From positions 1-64,000 of the forward strand of contig CANJYB010000006.1 of the NCBI GenBank assembly GCA_947479085.1: a DNA stretch of 64,000 nucleotides, written 5' to 3'. Both the position numbers and the translations under genes were made by a program. The DNA comes from Bacteroidota bacterium (GTDB taxonomy: Bacteria; Bacteroidota; Bacteroidia; 2-12-FULL-35-15). The notes under the pieces were generated by a model, which was not told where the DNA came from, made no database searches, and saw only the letters and a list, made by a program, of their open reading frames with translations. Below are positions 18,681 to 27,318 of this stretch, in pieces; within the stretch, counting starts at the first letter, position 1, and every line of letters starts with the position of its first letter.

Positions 18681-18781
18681 ATATTTTTCATGCTTGCTTA
18701 TTTTTTAATAAATACTTTTTTTACCACAAAGCCCTTCATTGACAGAACCACCCTTCACAGGTCGAAAGTAATCTCAACACC

Positions 18782-18815
18782 GGGAGATTGCTTCGTGAAA
18801 AACTCGCAATGACGA
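18782..18815. repeat. Short interspersed sequence (GAGATTGCTTCGTG / CTCGCAATGACG)
   Basis: The words GGGAGATTGCTTCGTG and CTCGCAATGACGAAG resemble a short palindromic sequence that recurs in many bacterial genomes between genes. Only one copy is seen here. Confidence 0.35.
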
Positions 18816-18834
18816 AGTCAATCCTATCCGCTTA

Positions 18835-19062
18835 ATTACTTAGCTTACTTACCTGGTTACTTAACTAAGTAACCTCGTTAGTTGACTAAGTAACCTTGTT
18901 ACTTGACTAAGTATCTTCGTTACTTGACTAAGTATCTTCGTTACTTGACTAAGTATCTTTGTTACTTGACTGAGTATCTTCGTTACTTGACTAAGTAACT
19001 TCGTTCATTAGCTAAGTAGCTTCGTTCATTAGCTAATTAGCTTCGTTACACAGCTAAGTTCC
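18835..19062. repeat. Tandem array of eleven 21-bp units, each an 18-bp palindrome plus 3-bp spacer
   Basis: Units start at 18835, 18856, 18877 and so on every 21 bases to 19045. The clearest unit, GTTACTTAACTAAGTAAC at 18856-18873, is a palindrome with 8-bp arms. Others read GTTACTTGACTAAGTATC or GTTCATTAGCTAATTAGC. Spacers are CTC, CTT, TTT or TTC. Outer units drift in sequence while keeping the core palindromic (TTAACTAA, TTAGCTAA). No open frame runs through the whole array. Function unknown. Confidence 0.88.
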
Positions 19063-19256
19063 CCGCTTTTTTCTTCTCTTCTGCAAAATTAAAACTTCTC
19101 TAATAATTGGTTTGCAGTGCTTTAATCGTTTTTTGAACGGATGGTTGTTAATAAGTGGTTCGATGAAGAAAGATTTATGCATGACTAAAAGGAAAAAGGA
19201 TATATTTGTGGAAGGAAATTGTAGAGGATATAGCTACGAATAAAAATGCTAATTTA

Positions 19257-19294
19257 TCAGACAAATACAACCAGTATTAGTTGTATTTGTCGGA
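19257..19294. terminator. Strong 12-bp hairpin upstream of the RM gene
   Basis: The stem GACAAATACAAC at 19260-19271 pairs perfectly with GTTGTATTTGTC at 19280-19291 around an 8-base loop. GGATTTTATC follows. It could be a terminator or an operator for the downstream restriction-modification gene. Confidence 0.5.
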
Positions 19295-19370
19295 TTTTAT
19301 CAGGGGTATAAACAAGTTATCGGATATTTTAGGACGACCGTACAACCAACAACAAACCGACAGAAAAAAC

Positions 19371-19378
19371 TAACTTTG
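19371..19378 (+). promoter_or_regulatory. -7 promoter box of the RM gene
   Basis: TAACTTTG matches TAnnTTTG, 26 bases before the ATG at 19405. Confidence 0.5.
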
Positions 19379-19404
19379 GACTGTAAAATTTTACAATAAA
19401 ATTA

Positions 19405-22400
19405 ATGACTTTAGAACAGTACATAGACAACATAAATAAACGATATAAACTTGGTAACGCAACCGAGCATACTTTTCGTGGCGACCTGCAACAACTGTTA
19501 GAAAGTTTAGTACCTGACATCAGGGCGACCAACGAACCCAAAAGACAATCTTGCGGAGCACCCGACTATATTCTGACTAAAAAAGAAATTCCAGTAGGTT
19601 TTATTGAAGCTAAGGACATTGGCGACAAAGACCTTGAAGGAGCAAAGAAAACAGGCAACAAAGAACAGTTCGACCGTTATAAGGCTTCGTTGAATAACTT
19701 AATTTTCACGGACTATTTAGACTTCCATTTATACATTGACGGAATTTTTATTACAAAAATTGCAATTGCTGAAATACAAAACGGAACTATCGTTCCGTTG
19801 CCCAACAACTTTGCAACTTTTACAAATCTCATCAAAGACTTTGCTTCTCGCGTTGGGCAGACAATAAAAAGTTCAAAAAAACTGGCAGAAATGATGGCGG
19901 GCAAAGCCCGCCTTCTTTCTGATGTTATTGAAAAGGCGTTGACAAGTGACGAAACTCATAATGAGAATAGCACACTTAAAGACCAGATGAACGCCTTTAA
20001 GCAAATCCTTATTCACGACATTACACCCAAAGGATTTGCAGACGTGTATGCACAAACCATTTCTTACGGAATGTTTGCAGCTCGTTTACACGACCCAACT
20101 TTACCAACTTTTAGTCGACAAGAAGCCGCTGAATTAATTCCAAAATCAAATCCATTTTTACGAAAACTGTTTGGCTACATTGCTGGACCCGACATTGACG
20201 ACCGTATAAAGTGGATAGTAGATAGTTTGGTAGATATATTTTTGGCTTGCAATGTTGAAGAAATATTAAAAAACTACGGTAAGTCAACAAAAATGGAAGA
20301 CCCAATCATCCATTTTTATGAAACATTCTTAAGTGAGTACGACCCAAAATTACGAAAGGCTCGTGGCGTTTGGTACACACCTGCACCAGTTGTAAATTTT
20401 ATTGTTCGAGCAGTTGACGACATTTTAAAAACCGAATTTGATTTACCGCAAGGACTTGCCGACAGTACCAAAACAAAAATTAAAGTTGATGTACAAGGCA
20501 AAAAAACAGAACAGGAAGTTCACAAAGTGCAAATACTTGACCCAGCCACAGGAACAGGAACTTTCCTTGCCGAAACCATAAAACACATTCATAAAAAGTT
20601 TGAAGGACAACAAGGCATTTGGAGCAATTATGTAGAAACGCATTTATTGCCTCGTCTTAACGGCTTTGAATTGCTAATGGCAAGTTATGCAATGGCACAT
20701 TTAAAGTTAGACTTGCTATTGACTGAAACAGGCTACAAGCCAACAACAAACCAAAGGTTCAGAGTTTACCTTACCAATAGTTTAGAAGAACATCACCAAG
20801 ACACAGGAACTCTCTTTGCAAATTGGTTAAGTACAGAAGCCAACGAAGCCAATCACATCAAAAGAGATACGCCAGTAATGTGTGTTATTGGAAATCCGCC
20901 TTATAGCGGAATATCTTCAAATAATGGCGAATGGATTAGCAAACTGATTGATGATTATAAATATGTTGATGGAGTTCATTTTAATGAACGCAAACATTGG
21001 CTAAATGATGATTATGTAAAATTCTTACGTTACGGTCAGCACTTCATTGAGAAAAACGGCAGTGGCGTTTTGGCTTTCATTAATCCACACGGGTTTTTAG
21101 ATAATCCTACTTTTCGTGGCATGCGTTGGCATCTACTAAAAACCTACGACAAAATTTATACGATTGATTTACACGGAAACAGCAAGAAAAAAGAAACTGC
21201 CCCAGACGGAAGTGCTGATGTAAATGTCTTTGATATTATGCAGGGTGTTTCAATTAACATCTTTGTGAAAACAGGAAAGAAAAAGGCAAACGAATTAGGT
21301 AAAGTATTTCATTTTGATTTGTATGGAAAGCGAGAAATGAAATATGATTTCCTCGCTGAAAACTCATTGACCAATATTGAATTTACAGAGTTAAATCCTG
21401 AAAAACCTTTTTTGTTTTTTGTGCCTAAAAACAATGAAGGGCAAGGCGAGTATGAAAATGGATTTAGGGTTGATGTCATATTTCCAAAAAATGTAACAGG
21501 CATAGTTACAATGGGTGACAGTTTTATTATTGAAGAGAATTTGCCTGTTTTAAAAAAACGATTAAACTCATTTATTGCAAACGAAATGAGTGAAGAATTT
21601 CTTAATCGAGAATTTGGGTTAGGAAAAAATTATGCTGAATGGATTTTAAATAATAAATCATCCATTACAATTGAAGAATCGAAATTTACGAAAATTGCTT
21701 ATCGACTATTCGATGATAAATATACTTATTTTGACAATAAATTACTGTGGCGTTGGAGAGTTGACGTTATGCAACACTTTTTAAAAGGTGATAATATTGG
21801 AATTGACTTATGTCGCCAAATAGTTTCAGACGGTTATTCTCACATTTTTGTAACTAATAAAATTGTTGATGATTCTTTTGTTTCTAATAAATCAAGAGAA
21901 AGGGGTTATGTATATCCCCTTTATTTATATCCCGAAACCACCGGCCAACAAACCATCGGGCAAACCACAGAAAGAACACCAAATCTAAACACAGAAATAG
22001 TAAAGCTAATAGCAGAGAAATTAGGTTTGGCTTTTACCACAGAAAAAGAAATAACCAAAGATACATTTGCACCCATTGATATTTTAGATTACGTCTATGC
22101 TGTTTTACATTCGCCAACGTACCGAGAGAAATACAAAGAATTTTTAAAAATAGATTTTCCGAGAGTGCCTTATCCAAAAGACAAAGACACATTTTGGCAA
22201 TTAGTAAAATTGGGCGGACAAATCAGAGAAATACATTTATTGGAAAGTCAAACAGTTGAAAAATACATTACACAATATCCAATTGATGGAGATAATAAAG
22301 TGAGTAAAATAAAATTTGTTCCATATTTATACGAAAATGAAGTGCCCGATGAAAACGGTAATTTTAATTATCCAGATTATTTAGGTGCAGTATATATAAA

Positions 22401-22602
22401 TGAAACCCAATATTTTGCAAATGTACCAACCAGTGCATGGGAGTTTTACATTGGTGGCTATCAACCAGCACAAAAATGGCTCAAAGACCGTAAGGAAAGA
22501 ACGCTTGAATTTGACGACATTTTACACTATCAAAAAATCATCGTTGCATTGACAGAAACAGATAGATTAATGAAGGAGATTGAAAAAATTGAAATAGAAT
22601 AA
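19405..22602 (+). CDS. Single-chain restriction-modification enzyme (type IIG / ISP-like)
   Basis: 1065 residues. The N-terminal nuclease domain has a PD-(D/E)xK motif: Asp54 in CGAPDYILTKK, with Glu68 and Lys70 in GFIEAKD. A gamma-class N6-adenine methylase follows, with motif I DPATGTGTFLAE near residue 380 and motif IV GNPPYSG near 495. The C-terminal region resembles the specificity domain of type ISP enzymes (ends SAWEFYIGGYQPAQKWLKD, then EFDDILHYQKI). The helicase part of true ISP enzymes is absent, so it should cut without ATP translocation. It probably defends against phage DNA. The DNA for the last 52 codons is found again at 23344-23502. Confidence 0.88.
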   Translation: MTLEQYIDNINKRYKLGNATEHTFRGDLQQLLESLVPDIRATNEPKRQSCGAPDYILTKKEIPVGFIEAKDIGDKDLEGAKKTGNKEQFDRYKASLNNLIFTDYLDFHLYIDGIFITKIAIAEIQNGTIVPLPNNFATFTNLIKDFASRVGQTIKSSKKLAEMMAGKARLLSDVIEKALTSDETHNENSTLKDQMNAFKQILIHDITPKGFADVYAQTISYGMFAARLHDPTLPTFSRQEAAELIPKSNPFLRKLFGYIAGPDIDDRIKWIVDSLVDIFLACNVEEILKNYGKSTKMEDPIIHFYETFLSEYDPKLRKARGVWYTPAPVVNFIVRAVDDILKTEFDLPQGLADSTKTKIKVDVQGKKTEQEVHKVQILDPATGTGTFLAETIKHIHKKFEGQQGIWSNYVETHLLPRLNGFELLMASYAMAHLKLDLLLTETGYKPTTNQRFRVYLTNSLEEHHQDTGTLFANWLSTEANEANHIKRDTPVMCVIGNPPYSGISSNNGEWISKLIDDYKYVDGVHFNERKHWLNDDYVKFLRYGQHFIEKNGSGVLAFINPHGFLDNPTFRGMRWHLLKTYDKIYTIDLHGNSKKKETAPDGSADVNVFDIMQGVSINIFVKTGKKKANELGKVFHFDLYGKREMKYDFLAENSLTNIEFTELNPEKPFLFFVPKNNEGQGEYENGFRVDVIFPKNVTGIVTMGDSFIIEENLPVLKKRLNSFIANEMSEEFLNREFGLGKNYAEWILNNKSSITIEESKFTKIAYRLFDDKYTYFDNKLLWRWRVDVMQHFLKGDNIGIDLCRQIVSDGYSHIFVTNKIVDDSFVSNKSRERGYVYPLYLYPETTGQQTIGQTTERTPNLNTEIVKLIAEKLGLAFTTEKEITKDTFAPIDILDYVYAVLHSPTYREKYKEFLKIDFPRVPYPKDKDTFWQLVKLGGQIREIHLLESQTVEKYITQYPIDGDNKVSKIKFVPYLYENEVPDENGNFNYPDYLGAVYINETQYFANVPTSAWEFYIGGYQPAQKWLKDRKERTLEFDDILHYQKIIVALTETDRLMKEIEKIEIE

Positions 22603-22607
22603 GAGAA

Positions 22608-23024
22608 GTGAAAACGAAAAAAATATTCTTACTTACCCTTTTACTAATAATCAGTATTTGCGGCTTTTCACAGAGCAGGTATATTTCAGCTACTACAAAA
22701 AAAATTGTTTTTACAAGAGATGGAGGCGTGTGTCAGTGTTGCGGAAGTTCCTATAGACTAGAATATGATCATATAACACCATTCTCCTGCGGAGGAAGCA
22801 GTAGCCCCTCTAATATTCAGTTATTATGTATGAAGTGTAATCGCAGCAAATCAAATAGTTGCGTATGTAAAATTCACAGCAGGACAGTTGGCACAAATTG
22901 TTGTAATGGTAAAACAACAAAAAAAGCAACAACAACTTCAACACAATGTACTGGCACCACAAAAAAAGGAGCAAGATGTAAGAAGAAAACATCTAATTCA
23001 AGCGGAAGGTGTCATTTGCACTAA
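22608..23024 (+). CDS. Secreted HNH endonuclease with Cys/His-rich tail
   Basis: 138 residues from a GTG start, 5 bases after the RM stop. The N-terminal signal peptide is KKIFLLTLLLIISICGFSQS. The HNH core has CQCCGSSYRLEYDHITPFSC and then SNIQLLCMKCNRSK, keeping both zinc-binding Cys pairs and the DHI catalytic part. The C-terminal motif CTGTTKKGARCKKKTSNSSG with a final RCHLH resembles DUF5763, a small Cys/His module seen in Bacteroidota. A nuclease with a signal peptide should act in the periplasm or outside. Its place beside the RM gene suggests defence or DNA scavenging. Confidence 0.82.
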   Translation: MKTKKIFLLTLLLIISICGFSQSRYISATTKKIVFTRDGGVCQCCGSSYRLEYDHITPFSCGGSSSPSNIQLLCMKCNRSKSNSCVCKIHSRTVGTNCCNGKTTKKATTTSTQCTGTTKKGARCKKKTSNSSGRCHLH

Positions 23025-23037
23025 TAAAATAAAAAAA

Positions 23038-23277
23038 ATGAATACAGAATTATTATTTGCAGTAGATACAAACACAAAAGAGGTTATTGTATCAGAATCA
23101 CCCAAAGGTACTAATAAAGTAAATTTTATTGAACGCATTAGTTACAATGACAATGAAATACTTTATAACGCTGTTGTAACTTTAACAAGCATTACAAAAG
23201 CGACAAATTTTGATGCTTCAGCTTTCAAATCAATGGATAAAGTTTGTCAAATGTTGTATGGTAAATACAAGGAGTAA
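23038..23277 (+). CDS. Small hypothetical protein
   Basis: 79 residues from ATG 23038, 13 bases after the HNH gene. It starts MNTELLFAVDTNTKEVIVSE, with no signal peptide, membrane segment or known motif. A longer reading from 22888 would overlap the HNH gene in another frame and is unlikely. The gene travels with the HNH gene between the two RM 3' ends. Function unknown. Confidence 0.5.
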   Translation: MNTELLFAVDTNTKEVIVSESPKGTNKVNFIERISYNDNEILYNAVVTLTSITKATNFDASAFKSMDKVCQMLYGKYKE

Positions 23278-23343
23278 GCAAAATGGTTGTCAAACTTAGC
23301 TCCCCAAAAACCAGTACACTTTCCATCCTCAGTGAGCTGAAAT

Positions 23344-23502
23344 TTTTGTATTGGCGGCTACCAACCAGCACAAAAGTGGCTCAAAGACAGCAAGGAACGA
23401 GCACTTGAATTTGACGACATTTTACACTATCAAAAAGTCATCGTTGCCTTGTCAGAAACGGACAGACTTATGAACGAAATAAAAAAAATCGATATCGAAT
23501 GA
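23344..23502 (+). pseudogene. Second copy of the RM gene's 3' end
   Basis: Encodes 52 residues and a stop (FCIGGYQPAQKWLKDSKERA, then LEFDDILHYQKVIVALSETD) that match the C-terminus of the 19405-22602 RM enzyme at 44 of 52 positions. It is preceded in frame by a stop and has no start. The HNH and small hypothetical genes therefore lie between two copies of the same gene end. Confidence 0.85.
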
Positions 23503-23515
23503 GAATAAGCACTGG

Positions 23516-23631
23516 GCATAACAGCACATTGGCAATAGGCGGGGTTCCGTCTCCGCTTGACAGTTTTGTGGTAGCCGAAAGTTCCGTTCTCCGAACTAAA
23601 TTTTGTGCTGAAAAGCCCGCCCCCGTTAGGC
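23516..23631. other. attC-like structured GC-rich element
   Basis: The left end GCATAAC and the right end GTTAGGC are near inverted complements (6 of 7) and the right one fits the integron R box GTTRRRY. Inner inverted words include CAGCACA/TGTGCTG and the hairpin AGTTC..GAACT. The length of 116 bases fits attC sites. No integron integrase is in the window, so this may be another kind of structured repeat. Confidence 0.35.
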
Positions 23632-23665
23632 ATAGCGTCCCGCTACGTCTGGTTTAACCGGCATC

Positions 23666-24049
23666 ATGCCGAAAACTAAAACGGGTAAAGAAATAAGTCC
23701 GGTAACCTTAAATTATTTTTGTTTATCGCCAACCATCAAAGCAACTTTTGCAAAAATAGTTTTTATGAAAGCGGGGCCAAGAGTTGATGTTTTAATAAGC
23801 TACAATACCAAAGATCTGTTTAATTCTGACAAAAGAACAGATAAGGACTTTGATAAAGCCACATTTGGTGTAACTTATGGCGTTGGTATTTGTGCAGGTC
23901 ATAACCGTGTTAAATTTATTGCAGAGTTTGATGCTCAATACGACTTTACAGATTCATCTTTTAACAAAATGTCCGGTCAAACATTTAGAAACTATTGTGG
24001 TATACTTAATTTTGGAGTGTCAATAGGGTTAAGGGCAGAAAAGGAATAG
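23666..24049 (+). pseudogene. Fragment of an outer-membrane beta-barrel protein
   Basis: An open frame of 127 codons. The part from about residue 33 on (MKAGPRVDVLISYNTKDLF, then FGVTYGVGICAG and ILNFGVSIGLRAEKE) has the alternating strands and the closing strand expected of the last few strands of a PorT-like barrel. No signal peptide is present and the first ATG lies inside a palindrome (CGGCATCATGCCG at 23659-23671), so this looks like a 5'-truncated gene. It could be noise, but the strand pattern argues against that. Confidence 0.5.
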
Positions 24050-24168
24050 GATTTAGTTAGTTTCAGCAGGCGCAAATGTTACGGGAAGCAAAAGGGGCAG
24101 GGATTATGACGAGTGGGAAATTTAATTAAGTATTAATTAGTTGTTAAAGTTCTTCTTTCAGAAATTTG

Positions 24169-24176
24169 TATATTTG
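24169..24176 (+). promoter_or_regulatory. -7 promoter box of the coiled-coil gene
   Basis: TATATTTG matches TAnnTTTG, 37 bases upstream of 24214 and 49 upstream of the alternative start at 24226. Confidence 0.45.
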
Positions 24177-24213
24177 TTTGTGAGTGATACAACCTGCAAC
24201 TATTAATCTCTAA

Positions 24214-24777
24214 ATGGTTTTAATAATGGATATTAAAAAAATAAAAAAAACAGTTCAGAATAACCTGGATTTTTCTAAAAAAATTAATGAGAATTTTAAT
24301 AGAGTAAACGAGATATTTATTTTTGCAGATGAAGTGTTTGAATCTGCAAATGATATATCTAAAGATGCCACCACTTATCTGGATGCTCGCAGAAAAAAGG
24401 GAATAATAGCTCCATTGGCAGCGTGGAGAGGCCCAAACCCAAGCGATGCAGAATTGGGGGAAGGGTTAGAGGAACTTACTAATGTAATGAAAACAGCGGA
24501 GTTGCTGATTGATGGGATGACACAGTTAAGAAATTCTTTTGATGAGTTTAACAAAGAATATTATGCCTTTTTGGAATATCAGAATGAAGAAATCAAAAAA
24601 ATGGGTGCCATATCAGGACACTATACTGATGCTCATTTTATGAAGTTATTTAAGATATTAGAACTAATACCCCACCTGAATAAAGAAATGAGTAGCATAT
24701 ACCGAAGAGCCTATTATTACGAGAATGAACTGAGAAAAGTAAAAAATGAATTGAATAGGTTGAAGGGAGTAAATTAA
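24214..24777 (+). CDS. Hypothetical helical protein
   Basis: 187 residues, almost entirely helical, with heptad-like patterns near the start (IKKTVQNNLDFSKKINENFN) and end (YYYENELRKVKNELNRLKGV). No signal peptide or membrane segment. The real start may be the ATG at 24226 (MDIKKIKK). It has its own promoter. Not recognised; possibly a scaffold or a component of the surrounding defence island. Confidence 0.6.
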   Translation: MVLIMDIKKIKKTVQNNLDFSKKINENFNRVNEIFIFADEVFESANDISKDATTYLDARRKKGIIAPLAAWRGPNPSDAELGEGLEELTNVMKTAELLIDGMTQLRNSFDEFNKEYYAFLEYQNEEIKKMGAISGHYTDAHFMKLFKILELIPHLNKEMSSIYRRAYYYENELRKVKNELNRLKGVN

Positions 24778-24844
24778 AAAGACTTGTCCTCTCTCGCCAG
24801 ACCTGAGGAAAAGGGGGCGAAAGCAAAATGTATATTATTGAATT

Positions 24845-26302
24845 TTGAAAAAGGAAAAAAATAAGGAAGGAAGTTGGTCTGTTTGTGAAGATTGTCAGGG
24901 ACGAGGGAAAAAAAGCAAGAGGCTCCGCAAACAAGTTCGACTTCGCTACCAGTCAGCATTAGAACAATTTGAAAATTCGAAAGGTGAAGGCCATGCTCCG
25001 GTTCGTCCTAAGGGTCACCTGTATTCATGCCCCAACTGTGGCGGCTCCGGGTTGGTTCATGCTGCAAGTCCTCCCATGGCGGATAAAGAAAATTACCCAC
25101 ATGTTGCTATTATCGGTGGTGGCATAGGAGGAGTGGCATTGGCTGTGGCTTGTTTGCACCGGGGTATTCCTTTTACTCTGTATGAGCGGGATAGCAGTTT
25201 TGATGTTCGGTCGCAGGGCTATGGACTCACTTTGCAACAAGCCAGTAAAGCAATAGAGGGATTAGGTCTTTTATCATTAAAAGAAAAGGTGATATCTACA
25301 CGGCATGTGGTTCATACTACAGATGGAAAAGTGATAGGTGAATGGGGGATGAGAAAGTGGATACAGACAGATGCAAAAGCAGCTCCGAGGCGAACAAATA
25401 TGCATATCGCCAGGCAGGCTTTGCGCTTAGCTTTACTTGAACAACTTGGAGGACACGATGCAGTGCAGTGGGGGCACCAGTTAATAGATTTTAAGGAAGT
25501 TGAGAGTGATGGCATTGAACTTAGCTTTCTGGTAAACGGGGAAATGAAGAGCCCCAAAGCGGACCTGTTGGTTGGAGCAGATGGTATTCGCAGTGTCGTT
25601 CGGAAGTTGCTGGTGGGCGAGGAGATAACCACTTTGCGTTACTTAGGTTGTATTGTTATATTGGGTATTTGTCCTTTGGCTTCGCTCGAGGGTGTTGATA
25701 GTTCGTTGCTTGACTCTGCCACTGTATTTCAAACCGCCAATGGTAATGAACGTATTTACATTATGCCATATTCTTCCAACTCGGTGATGTGGCAACTTAG
25801 TTTCCCGATGGAGGAAAATGAGGCGAAGGAATTAAGCGCAAAAGGAGCTCAGGCACTTAAGGAAGAAGCCTGTCGCAGAACACAATGGCACCATCCCATT
25901 CCCCAGATTTTATCAGCCACAATGGAAGCTCAGGTTTCAGGCTATCCTGTTTATGACCGGGAATTATTGAATTCGGAATTGATGCAGAAATGGGGGAAGG
26001 TAACGTTAATAGGAGATGCGGCACACCCCATGAGTCCATTTAAAGGACAGGGTGCAAACCAGGCCCTGCTGGATGCGCTGGCGCTGGCCCGTGGTATCTC
26101 AAAAGGATGTAGACCCTTATCCCACTGGAGAGATGCAGGAGTGAGGCAAATTGTATTAACTGAGTTTGAATCGGAAATGTTGGAACGGAATGCTTCCAAA
26201 GTGAAAGATTCGGCAGAGGCAGCACAATTCCTGCATTCCGAAATTGTACTTCATGAGGGCAATGAACCGAGAGGAAGAATTCTAAAGAGAAAAGAGGAAT
26301 AA
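24845..26302 (+). CDS. FAD-dependent monooxygenase with N-terminal zinc-knuckle domain
   Basis: 485 residues from a TTG start at 24845. The first 70 residues hold two DnaJ-type CxxCxGxG knuckles (CEDCQGRG and CPNCGGSG) around a basic helix, so the TTG start is preferred over the ATG at 25077. The rest is a PHBH-fold flavoprotein: VAIIGGGIGGVALAVA binds FAD, and the second motif is LIGDAAHPMSPFKGQGANQA near residue 385. Such enzymes hydroxylate small aromatic or polycyclic compounds with NAD(P)H and O2. The substrate is unknown and the neighbours give no hint. Confidence 0.85.
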   Translation: MKKEKNKEGSWSVCEDCQGRGKKSKRLRKQVRLRYQSALEQFENSKGEGHAPVRPKGHLYSCPNCGGSGLVHAASPPMADKENYPHVAIIGGGIGGVALAVACLHRGIPFTLYERDSSFDVRSQGYGLTLQQASKAIEGLGLLSLKEKVISTRHVVHTTDGKVIGEWGMRKWIQTDAKAAPRRTNMHIARQALRLALLEQLGGHDAVQWGHQLIDFKEVESDGIELSFLVNGEMKSPKADLLVGADGIRSVVRKLLVGEEITTLRYLGCIVILGICPLASLEGVDSSLLDSATVFQTANGNERIYIMPYSSNSVMWQLSFPMEENEAKELSAKGAQALKEEACRRTQWHHPIPQILSATMEAQVSGYPVYDRELLNSELMQKWGKVTLIGDAAHPMSPFKGQGANQALLDALALARGISKGCRPLSHWRDAGVRQIVLTEFESEMLERNASKVKDSAEAAQFLHSEIVLHEGNEPRGRILKRKEE

Positions 26303-26412
26303 GAATTTCATTCGATCTTCCCCTGTAACTTAATGGCAGGCAAAGCGGCAAACATTATTGAAGTATATGAAGACGATTAGAGATAAGGATAATTACAAGA
26401 ATAGAATAATAC

Positions 26413-27234
26413 GTGTTTAACTACTACAAAAACTTATTTGTTGATACATGGACAACTACGGAGAAAGAATCCATAGCCTATAATGCTATGTTGCAAAAAC
26501 GGTTAGTTTCTGTTCCTACCTTAATTGTACTGGTTTATGTTGCACTGGCCCTTAGTGTTATTAAATATTTCGAAGATACCAATTTAATTTTGGGATACCT
26601 TGATATTGCAAAGCAATCCAAATTCACCTCTTGGTTTTGTAATAATTTTTATGGTTCTGAGATTGGCGTGTTTCATCAGAAGTTATACTGGGTAGGTAGT
26701 ATCGTTTTGTTTTATCTGGTGTTACCACTGTTAATCGTAAAATTTGGATTTAAACAAAAGTGGAGTGAATTCGGCCTCACCTTTAAAAATATTCAGAAAG
26801 ATTACCCATTGTATTTGCTGATGTTAGCCATTATGCTGCCCATTGTTTATTTCGCATCTTCGTCTTTATCCTTTCAACAAAGATATCCCATGTTTCAGCC
26901 CAAATCAGAGTCGTTGTTTCCAATATTTATTTGGTGGCAAGTGGCTTATTTTATTCAATTTGTTGCAGTCGAATTCTTTTTTCGGGGTTTTATATTACAT
27001 GGATTAAAAAAAAGATTTGGTTTGTATTCCATCTTTATATCCATGATACCATATTGCATGGTTCATTTTGGAAAACCATTTGGAGAAACTATTGCAGCTA
27101 TAGTTGCAGGAATAATTCTGGGAACTTTAAGTTTAAAAAGCCGTTCAATAGTATTAGGGGTTTTGATTCATTATTCAGTTGCAATATCAATGGATTTATT
27201 TGCTTTATACCGGGAAGGGGTAATAAAATTCTGA
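26413..27234 (+). CDS. CPBP-family intramembrane protease-like protein
   Basis: 273 residues from a GTG start. About seven hydrophobic spans. The conserved core is FVAVEFFFRGFILHGLKKRF, where the family's EExxxR motif has only one Glu, followed by MVHFGKPFGE (second His motif) and VLIHYSVAISMD. These proteins are intramembrane glutamic-type proteases or prenyl-protein processing enzymes; some only act as bacteriocin immunity factors. With one Glu replaced, activity is uncertain. Confidence 0.78.
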   Translation: MFNYYKNLFVDTWTTTEKESIAYNAMLQKRLVSVPTLIVLVYVALALSVIKYFEDTNLILGYLDIAKQSKFTSWFCNNFYGSEIGVFHQKLYWVGSIVLFYLVLPLLIVKFGFKQKWSEFGLTFKNIQKDYPLYLLMLAIMLPIVYFASSSLSFQQRYPMFQPKSESLFPIFIWWQVAYFIQFVAVEFFFRGFILHGLKKRFGLYSIFISMIPYCMVHFGKPFGETIAAIVAGIILGTLSLKSRSIVLGVLIHYSVAISMDLFALYREGVIKF

Positions 27235-27318
27235 AGGTTTTTGGGTAGAAAAAAATGTCTTATAATAAAGAGCTCGCATATTTTCTGATGTTGGCAAATG
27301 GTGCATAAAGCTATTGAA

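Noticed and set aside
18835-19062. Possible CRISPR array.
   Set aside because: The spacers are only 3 bases and nearly constant, repeats are 18 bp palindromes, and there are no cas genes in the window.
18835-19062. Possible coding repeat of 7 residues.
   Set aside because: Single frames stay open over the middle units, but stop codons occur in the outer units and there is no start, so it is not a gene.
22888-23037. Longer version of the small gene at 23038.
   Set aside because: It would overlap the HNH gene in another frame with low-complexity Gln-rich sequence; ATG 23038 is sufficient.
23280-23343. The words TGTCAAACTTAGCTCCCC resembled the end of an insertion sequence.
   Set aside because: No second end, no transposase fragment and no target duplication could be seen.
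26333-26380. A 15-codon open frame (MAGKAANIIEVYEDD).
   Set aside because: Too short, no promoter, no sign of translation.
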